A stretch of 46,512 nt of DNA from Avispirillum sp959601495 (lineage in GTDB: Bacteria > Bacillota > Clostridia > Oscillospirales > CAG-272), in assembly GCA_959601495.1 (NCBI GenBank), contig CAUGPT010000015.1:1-46512 (forward strand), written 5' to 3'. Below the pieces are notes generated by a model. That model saw nothing but the letters and a program-made list of their open reading frames with translations. It was not told the origin of the DNA and ran no database searches. Below, one piece after another: positions 41,092-46,512 of the stretch. Both the position numbers and the translations under genes were made by a program. How positions within the stretch are numbered: position 1 is the first letter of the stretch; each line of letters begins with the position of its first letter.

Positions 41092-42237
41092 ATGTTCAAA
41101 AAAGTTACGGTACTGCTGCTCGGCGCGGTGCTTATGACAGCGCTGATGCTTGCGGCGGGCGGCATATATCTTTTGCCGAAAAACCTGATGGGCGCATATA
41201 TGTTCGCCGAGGTTTGGGACGCCGTGGGCGGGCTATTCAGCTTTGTGCTGGTGCCCGGCTTCGTTGTGGGGTACGCCGCCTGTCAGAGCCGCGTGCTCGG
41301 TGTCATATACTATATCGGATTTCTCGTTCTCGGCTTTATCGGCGGCGTGAACGCGTGGTGGATCACAACGGCGGTGTTGCTTATCCTGTCCTACATATTC
41401 TGCATCCGTGAGAATGTGGGCGCATTTGACGATCTTGACACCTATGACAGGCTATGCGTGCTCGTTCCCGCTTTCGGCGCTCTGCGGTTTATCGACCGCT
41501 TCTGTCTTGAGGGCTTTTTCGGCGTGATCGGCAAGATTCTTTCCGTGGCGGCGATCATACTTAACTTTGTTCTTATGGCAGCCCTTTGGATAGTGCCGAA
41601 GGACGCTTCGTCCGCTTTCGGCGCGGCGGTCATACACGTAAAGGACTTCGGCGCAACTCTTTTCGGCGTTGCGGTCATTTTCGTTTTTCTGCCGCTGTTT
41701 TCGGTCTACAGCGCGAAATATTCCTTTATTAAGCCCGGGCTTGCAAAGGTTCTTGCCTGCATTTTCGGCGGATATGATATCATGCGCGGCGCTTTTGTGA
41801 CTATGCCGGCGCTGCTCGGTGGTCTTAATATTACTATGGACACCGCGATGGAGGGGGCAAGCCCGATCTTTAACAATATGTTCGGCATTGAAGCTTGTTT
41901 TCTTATGGCAATGCTTCTCGGCGGGATTTTGTGCGTGAAGACCGCGTTCGGAAAAAAGCTCGGTTTGGCAGCTCATTTCTGTCTGACAAAGGACGGCACG
42001 GCGTCGCTTCGCTGTCTTATGATGGCGGCACTTTCCGCCGTGCTTGTATTCGGCGCAGCGCCCGCCGCGATATTTATAATGTGGCTTGCCGCAGTTGTCG
42101 TATTGATGCTTGCGTTCCTCATGGCATATAGTGTGAGGCCGCGCTATACTTATAGAGATTTGAGAAGTATGGGCTACTCGGATTACGAGGCAAGAAAACT
42201 GCTTTATATATCCGGCGGAGAGATCAATCCTGTTTAA
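41092..42237 (+). CDS. Polytopic membrane protein of unknown function
   Basis: 381 aa with about nine or ten hydrophobic segments, a central cytoplasmic stretch (ENVGAFDDLDTYDRL) and a C-terminal cytoplasmic tail (SVRPRYTYRDLRSMGYSDYEARKLLYISGGEINPV). No transporter motif is recognised. AAGGAG is nine bases before the ATG. Position in the operon suggests that it is the membrane base of whatever the MORN, Sel1 and zinc-ribbon proteins form. Confidence 0.75.
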   Translation: MFKKVTVLLLGAVLMTALMLAAGGIYLLPKNLMGAYMFAEVWDAVGGLFSFVLVPGFVVGYAACQSRVLGVIYYIGFLVLGFIGGVNAWWITTAVLLILSYIFCIRENVGAFDDLDTYDRLCVLVPAFGALRFIDRFCLEGFFGVIGKILSVAAIILNFVLMAALWIVPKDASSAFGAAVIHVKDFGATLFGVAVIFVFLPLFSVYSAKYSFIKPGLAKVLACIFGGYDIMRGAFVTMPALLGGLNITMDTAMEGASPIFNNMFGIEACFLMAMLLGGILCVKTAFGKKLGLAAHFCLTKDGTASLRCLMMAALSAVLVFGAAPAAIFIMWLAAVVVLMLAFLMAYSVRPRYTYRDLRSMGYSDYEARKLLYISGGEINPV

Positions 42238-42250
42238 CGGGGACAAAAAT

Positions 42251-42529
42251 ATGACAGACGACAATTTGAAACGCATCCGCGAGCTTGAAGGGGAGCTTTC
42301 CTATCTTGTTAATGACACGATGACGGCCGATCAAAAGATCAAAAGCCTCTCGGACGCTTATTGGGAGGCACACAACTCCGGCTACGGCGACGCTATGGCA
42401 AACAGGCTCATGAGCGGAGAGGAAGATGAACAGACCCGACTGTGGGAGAAAAACTGCGGACACAAATATGAGATCAATGAGCTTCTGCGGCTTCTGAAGG
42501 AGCAAAGCGCGGACGGCGAAAAGATCTGA
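42251..42529 (+). CDS. Small acidic helical protein of unknown function
   Basis: 92 aa, highly charged and mostly helical (LKRIRELEGELSYLVNDTMTADQKIKSLSDAY), soluble. Heptad-like spacing suggests a coiled coil. It starts 13 bases after the membrane protein gene. The following 100 bp (42530-42629) show no gene. Confidence 0.65.
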   Translation: MTDDNLKRIRELEGELSYLVNDTMTADQKIKSLSDAYWEAHNSGYGDAMANRLMSGEEDEQTRLWEKNCGHKYEINELLRLLKEQSADGEKI

Positions 42530-42629
42530 TCCGACTTTGCGGCGGCAAAACTTCGATACTCTTCAAAACAGTGCGGCAAAGGCGCCGCGGACATATATAC
42601 GAAAAACGACAAAATAAGGAGACAATGCC

Positions 42630-43520
42630 ATGGACAACACTAAGTATATTTACAGAGGCAAGGTAAAGCATTGCTGCAGATACTGCGGCATACCTGTGCG
42701 GTACAGTGAATACGAGGAGTTTGAAAGCGATTACAAAGAGGTTTCGGTGGACGAAAAGGGCTATGCCTCAAAAATGGACGGCGTTTGCGGCGATTGCAGC
42801 GTAAAGGTCGCGAAAAAGGCAGGCAAGGTCGGAAAAAAGATAGTCATATTTCTGGTGATCGCCGTCGTTGTCGCGGGCGGACTGCTGCTGTTCAAAAACG
42901 GCGTTTTCGGAAACAGCAGGCTGTACGAGTGGGCAATGAATAAAAAGCTTGACAAATACGAAAAAAGCGACAAGCTGATCGAGGACTATGTTTTGTTTGA
43001 TTCCGGCGCGGATTATACACTTGAAACGCTCAGAACGAACACGGAGTCAAACGATTACAAAATGCGCCTTTACAGGAACGGCGGGTCGGCGGAAATCATA
43101 AAGTACACGCTCGGAGACGAGGTGCTTATGCAGTGGAGCTTCAAGAGCGGTTTCGGCGAGCTTTCGGATAAAACCTTTGTGTTGAGAGACGGCGTTATAT
43201 ACGAAAAAGGCGAGCAGAAAATATCATACGATACGGGCAGCGCAAAATACGGTGAGATCACGGAAAGTCTCAGCGCTTATCTTCCCGAAAACTGCTGCTG
43301 CAAGGGCAGCTACACCTCCGCAGACGAGCTTGACGATCCCGATCAGTTCCTTATCGCACATATTATAAAGGGCGACGGCGATACCGTTCTGTACGAGACG
43401 ACCGAAGGCAAGTATTACGAAAAAACCGACGACGGATTTATCTACATAGAGATCACCGCCCCCACCGAGGGCGACTCGGTAAATATCCCCGAAAAGGGCG
43501 ACTACACTGCGGCTGAGTGA
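42630..43520 (+). CDS. Zinc-ribbon-like, single-pass membrane protein with an extracytoplasmic domain
   Basis: 296 aa. Cys15/Cys16/Cys19 and Cys53/Cys56 (CCRYCG and CGDC) form a likely split zinc site in the cytoplasm; one transmembrane helix at about 71-88; then a beta-rich outer domain (YVLFDSGADYTLETLRTNTESNDYKMRLYRNGG). The plan parallels the 715-aa protein at 36154 (zinc ribbon, helix, outer domain), although the sequences differ. AAGGAG is nine bases before the ATG. Function unknown; a sensor or anchor are the plausible roles. Confidence 0.75.
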   Translation: MDNTKYIYRGKVKHCCRYCGIPVRYSEYEEFESDYKEVSVDEKGYASKMDGVCGDCSVKVAKKAGKVGKKIVIFLVIAVVVAGGLLLFKNGVFGNSRLYEWAMNKKLDKYEKSDKLIEDYVLFDSGADYTLETLRTNTESNDYKMRLYRNGGSAEIIKYTLGDEVLMQWSFKSGFGELSDKTFVLRDGVIYEKGEQKISYDTGSAKYGEITESLSAYLPENCCCKGSYTSADELDDPDQFLIAHIIKGDGDTVLYETTEGKYYEKTDDGFIYIEITAPTEGDSVNIPEKGDYTAAE

Positions 43521-43550
43521 CTGCATAATTTTATAAAAAGGAGAACACAC

Positions 43551-44066
43551 ATGGGATTTCTCGGTATAATGTCATATGACGAGGCAATGGAAAAGCTTAT
43601 AGACGGCACAGCTTCGCCATCGGTTCTGGAGAAGGCGTACAAACGGGTAAGAAAGAACGATTATAATGCGGACCTCGATAAAAGAGTGCTGCACCTTTGC
43701 TTCGGGCGGTTCTACGGCTTTGAGGAGCCCTGCGGCCACGCGGAGACAGATGTCTTCGGCTCGGTATGGCTGTCGGCGAATGATCACGGCGCATTGGACG
43801 AGGAGAACCTTGAAACGGTCAAAAGGTTTTTGGAAAAGCATCCCGATCTCAGCCGCACGGCATTTGAAACGGCTTTAAATATGAAGCCCGATGATAAAAA
43901 TCTGAAATACGCGACCGCATATCTGATCTTTGCGTATCTGTACGGTGCGGGAGCGGGGCGGGATATTGAAAAAGCCGAAGAATATGCAAATAAGGCAAAA
44001 GCTCTCGGCGACGAAAAAGCCGACGTATGGAAAGACCGCATCGAAAGCATAAAAAGCGGCAGATAA
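43551..44066 (+). CDS. Sel1-like repeat protein (short)
   Basis: 171 aa. All-helical; the C-terminal half carries a clear Sel1 unit, AYLIFAYLYGAGAGRDIEKAEEYANKAKALGDEKA (about 122-156). Soluble, no signal peptide. AAAGGAG is about nine bases before the ATG. Sel1 proteins are usually scaffolds. A second Sel1 protein follows. Confidence 0.8.
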   Translation: MGFLGIMSYDEAMEKLIDGTASPSVLEKAYKRVRKNDYNADLDKRVLHLCFGRFYGFEEPCGHAETDVFGSVWLSANDHGALDEENLETVKRFLEKHPDLSRTAFETALNMKPDDKNLKYATAYLIFAYLYGAGAGRDIEKAEEYANKAKALGDEKADVWKDRIESIKSGR

Positions 44067-44134
44067 ATGCCGCGGCAGCGACCGAAGTGTTCGGTAGTAT
44101 GCCGTGATGCTGACACAGAAAGGGAGTGAGCGCT

Positions 44135-44737
44135 GTGAAACCGAAGAGAACGACTGTGGGGCAAAAAGACGGCGGCTGCAGCGAAAAGCCTGCGGAGCGG
44201 TATCAGTGCTGTGCCGCCGACGAGGGAAGTACAGCGGCAATGATCTCACTTGCGGATATGTCGCTTACGGATGCCGATGTCCCTTTCTGGCAGCAGGCGG
44301 CGCGGCTTGCGGATGCCGAACACCCCGCAAGGCGGCCGAAGCCAAAGACAGTAAAGCGGCACAAAAGGCAGATGGAACGGTATATCCTTGCTGCCGAGGC
44401 GGGCGACACCGACGCCATGGGAGCGCTTGCCATGGCGTGTCATCTCGGTTATCCCGAAAAGCGCGACGACGCTCTGGCTTTTCTGTGGGCATCCCGCGCG
44501 GCGGACCGCGGCGACGGCTCCGCTATGTACCAGGCGGCATATTTTTATGAGAACGGATTCGGAACAGACAAGGATACAGACGCCGCCCTGCTGCTTTATA
44601 CGGAGGCAGCCGAACAGGGAGTGCGCTCCGCGGCTGTACGGCTTTACGAAATATACACGTACGGGCTCGGGCACATTCTGCCCGACGGCAAAAAGGCGGC
44701 GCACTATCTGTTTTTGAGCGGCGAAGATCACGACTGA
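44135..44737 (+). CDS. Sel1-repeat protein
   Basis: About 200 aa. Three Sel1 units in a row: ERYILAAEAGDTDAMGALAMACHLGYPEKRDDALAFL, WASRAADRGDGSAMYQAAYFYENGFGTDKDTDAALLL, YTEAAEQGVRSAAVRLYEIYTYGLGHILPDGKKAAHYL. The GTG at 44135 is eight bases after AAAGGGAG and is preferred to the GTG at 44126, which overlaps that site. Soluble; no catalytic motif. Confidence 0.8.
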   Translation: MKPKRTTVGQKDGGCSEKPAERYQCCAADEGSTAAMISLADMSLTDADVPFWQQAARLADAEHPARRPKPKTVKRHKRQMERYILAAEAGDTDAMGALAMACHLGYPEKRDDALAFLWASRAADRGDGSAMYQAAYFYENGFGTDKDTDAALLLYTEAAEQGVRSAAVRLYEIYTYGLGHILPDGKKAAHYLFLSGEDHD

Positions 44738-44756
44738 TAAAGGAGGTCTGCGGTCA

Positions 44757-45050
44757 GTGAAACTCAGGATCACGGAGGAGATGTGGGGCATAAACCACCG
44801 CACGGGAGAAAGCAGCGTCAGAAAAACGGATGAAAAAAAGCTTGACTGCTCCGAAAACTCGACAGTGACCTTTGAAAAGGGGCATCGCAGCTTTTTTATC
44901 GGAGAAGTGACGGAGAACAGCGTCAGTGTAACGATCCGCTGCGCAAACGAAAGATATAACAAAACGTGGACGCTCGAAAAGGGCGAGACGGTATTCTACC
45001 GCCCGCGTTCGATGGACGGCGGGTATCAGTACAGGATCAGGGCAATGTGA
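44757..45050 (+). CDS. Small beta-rich protein of unknown function
   Basis: 97 aa, soluble (MKLRITEEMWGINHRTGESS; SVTIRCANERYNKTWTLEKGETVFYRP). Alternating strand pattern, not recognised. GTG start with AAAGGAGG 11-18 bases upstream. It lies 19 bases after the Sel1 gene and 11 before the DUF1963-like gene, so it belongs to the same operon. Confidence 0.65.
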   Translation: MKLRITEEMWGINHRTGESSVRKTDEKKLDCSENSTVTFEKGHRSFFIGEVTENSVSVTIRCANERYNKTWTLEKGETVFYRPRSMDGGYQYRIRAM

Positions 45051-45061
45051 GGAGACGCGGT

Positions 45062-45610
45062 ATGGCGATCGGAATTAAAGTGAAAAAAGCGGGCAGCGGC
45101 GCCGACCCCGGCGCGAGCAGGTTTTTCGGCGATCCCGCAGTGCCTGGCGCATGGGTCGATAATTGGGCGGACGATGTGATATTTTTCTGCCAGATAAGGC
45201 TTGCGGATATAGCAGCCCTTGACGTTGACGGCCGTCTGCCTCACTCGGGATATTTATATATTTTTCTTGATACCGAGGTGTATCCGTACACTCCCATGGT
45301 GTATCTGTTCGACGGCGAGCCGGACACCGTGATCGACGGCTTCAACGAAGCGGAGCCGCGGTTCTCGCATCTTTGTGAGGCGTGGGAGATGGAGTTTTTT
45401 CGGGCGGATGACTCCGCCGACGGAACACGGCTTTTCGGCTTCCCCTCGGATTGGAGTTACGGAGAGCCGGCACCGCGGCTGTTTATGCAGTATGATCCGC
45501 TCGGCGCGGATATGGGCTTTCTCAGTGATATTGACGGCTTTGCGTATATCTTCTTCGCTGATGACGAAGAGGATACTGAAAATATGATCATGCATATAGA
45601 ACGATCATAA
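45062..45610 (+). CDS. DUF1963/YwqG-like protein
   Basis: 182 aa. RFFGDPAVPGAWVDN, IFFCQIRLADIAALDVDGRLPHSGYLYIFLD and RLFGFPSDW...FMQYDPLGADMGFLSDIDGFAYIFF follow the order of DUF1963/YwqG proteins (Gly-Pro-rich start, then LPxxGxLYFFxD, then LLG). YwqG-like domains often sit in toxin-immunity loci of Firmicutes, where they are thought to be immunity proteins; that role here is inference. GAGGAG is eight bases before the ATG. It is the last gene of the operon. Confidence 0.75.
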   Translation: MAIGIKVKKAGSGADPGASRFFGDPAVPGAWVDNWADDVIFFCQIRLADIAALDVDGRLPHSGYLYIFLDTEVYPYTPMVYLFDGEPDTVIDGFNEAEPRFSHLCEAWEMEFFRADDSADGTRLFGFPSDWSYGEPAPRLFMQYDPLGADMGFLSDIDGFAYIFFADDEEDTENMIMHIERS

Positions 45611-45619
45611 GGTGAGGAG

Positions 45620-46147
45620 TTTCGGCTTTTCGGAATTGGAAAGGCAATTCAAACTTTTGCGTCAGCTTACCGAACGTAAGTAAAAAGGACGTGAAGGGAC
45701 TACTTTTCCGTAAGTAGCAACGGACGGACGGCGGCTTTGATTTTCGGGAATTGGAAAGGCAATTCAAACTTTTGCGTCAGCTTACCGAACGCAAGTGAGA
45801 AAGACGTGAAGGGACTGCTTTTCCGTAAGCAGCCCCTTCACACATCCCCGAACGGTGGAGCAAATGTGTGCGAGCTGTCGCACACATTTCTCCGTGCAAT
45901 GAGGGCAAGCCCTCATCTGCACCCGAAAGGAGAGGCAGGTGTTTCCCGCCTCTCCTCTCTTAGAAATCTCACCTCACCACCCCGATTGTGCTCGCGAGTG
46001 GAAAGCCAAACCGAGTGCTCCAAGCCCGAGAGATTCGACGAATTGGCTTTAGCTAAACTTTTAGCTATCCATTACGTGTATCTACAGAAACAAGAAAAGC
46101 GTAAGCGCAAGCTGCCAAAAGCAAGGCTGAAAGAGCAGCCTTGCTTT
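45620..46147 (-). repeat. Mosaic hairpin repeat, copy C (inverted)
   Basis: The same modules as copy B on the minus strand: two CTTACGTTCGGTAAG-type units (45665-45680 and 45780-45795), the 15-bp stem GTGAAGGGACTGCTT (45806-45820)/AAGCAGCCCCTTCAC (45827-45841), the GAGAGGC/GCCTCTC stem, and the AAAGCAAGGCTG hairpin (46118-46147). An extra module not in copy B lies at 45855-45922: AAATGTGTGCGA/TCGCACACATTT and ATGAGGGC-AA-GCCCTCAT. Crossing ORFs lack ribosome sites. Confidence 0.85.
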
Positions 46148-46151
46148 GTAA

Positions 46152-46179
46152 AGTATAATCGGATAAATCTCAATTTCAA
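46152..46179 (-). promoter_or_regulatory. Candidate promoter reading into repeat copy C
   Basis: On the minus strand TTGAAA (46174-46179), 16-bp spacer, TATACT (46152-46157). If used, RNA would begin just before the first hairpin of copy C and run through it. Confidence 0.4.
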
Positions 46180-46258
46180 AGATAAAGTTAATTTCCTGTG
46201 CAGATAAAATTTTTCACGTTAGTTTTGAACCATATCAATTCAACAACGAAACAAAACG

Positions 46259-46460
46259 AAGCAAGCTCGTCTTTCGAGCTTGCTTCTGCTATCTATGGGA
46301 GCAACGTTGCTTATTTTCGCAAGAAAAACGTCAATCGTGTCTGAAAGTCACGCTAAAGTCAATTCGTCGAACCTCTCGGGCTTGGAGCACTCATTTTGAC
46401 CTTGCACTCGCTCCAACCGCCGAGGTGGTGAGGTGAGATTTCCAAGAGAGGCGAGGAGGG
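46259..46460 (+). repeat. Mosaic hairpin repeat, copy D (partial)
   Basis: AAGCAAGCTCG (46259-46269)/CGAGCTTGCTT (46275-46285), then the constant block ending CTCTCGGGCTTGGAGCACTC and GGTGGTGAGGTGAGATTTC, matching 24388-24590. After 46460 the sequence leaves the repeat; AAGATAAGAGGGGTGTGG near 46488-46505 could be the ribosome region of a gene beyond the window. Confidence 0.8.
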
Positions 46461-46512
46461 CGGGGATGTTATCATAAAACTGAACAAAAGATAAGAGGGG
46501 TGTGGTAAAATA

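Noticed and set aside
45737..46207. 156-codon plus ORF over repeat copy C
   Set aside because: It translates hairpin repeats, lacks a ribosome site, and the related repeat copies do not keep the frame open.

Overview
The window looks like a chromosomal segment of an uncultured gut-type Clostridia (Firmicutes; Oscillospirales-like). This is inferred from consensus AGGAGG ribosome binding sites, consensus TTGACA-17-TATAAT promoters, rpsO-pnp and rny neighbourhoods, single-chain glycyl-tRNA synthetase, DUF4330 and LCP genes around a TagO/WecA-type transferase, a dockerin protein, and moderately high GC with lower-GC islands. No species call is possible by eye.

Layout. 1-578: a non-coding tandem hairpin repeat. 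579-1217: an orotate-phosphoribosyltransferase-like gene (minus). 1656-6614: a complete branched-chain amino acid ABC transporter (livJ, H, M, G, F) with a terminator between livJ and livH. 6900-7982: a Gfo/Idh/MocA dehydrogenase (minus). 8293-10894: rpsO and pnp, each with a structured leader. 11188-14124: a VanY-type carboxypeptidase and RNase Y. 14786-20337: an envelope glycopolymer locus (polytopic O-antigen-ligase-like protein, DUF4330, TagO/WecA, second DUF4330, degenerate LCP protein). 20383-24114: glycyl-tRNA synthetase, aldose-1-epimerase-like protein, rsmA and a small membrane protein. 24115-25008: a nested block of structured repeats. 25009-30842: two divergent large surface proteins (FIVAR-type tail-anchored protein; SGNH hydrolase with dockerin). 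30926-32539: a small membrane protein and a cytoplasmic sialidase-fold protein. 33413-33489: tRNA-Pro(CGG) with a second copy of its 3' end 199 bp downstream. 33850-35511: an ECF sigma factor and its C-terminal partner, in one frame but split by a TAG. 36154-38301: a zinc-ribbon membrane protein. 38782-45610: a ten-gene accessory operon of XRE, MORN, Sel1, zinc-ribbon and DUF1963 proteins. 45611-46512: two inverted copies of the structured repeat.

The least explained material is non-coding. One family is a mosaic of strong hairpins present in four copies (1-470, 24277-24840, 45620-46147, 46259-46460). A second is a 127-bp hairpin unit fused directly to sigma-A promoters upstream of two unrelated operons (14277-14640 and 38463-38730), with compensatory base changes between loci that argue for a selected secondary structure. 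A third is an inverted pair with constant flanks and a variable but self-complementary stem (24165-24235 and 24910-24980). The other notable items are the in-frame amber codon inside the recognition helix of the ECF sigma factor, a short promoter-sORF-terminator unit next to it, an in-frame palindromic insertion in rsmA, an LCP protein lacking the family's arginines, and the uncharacterised ten-gene operon.
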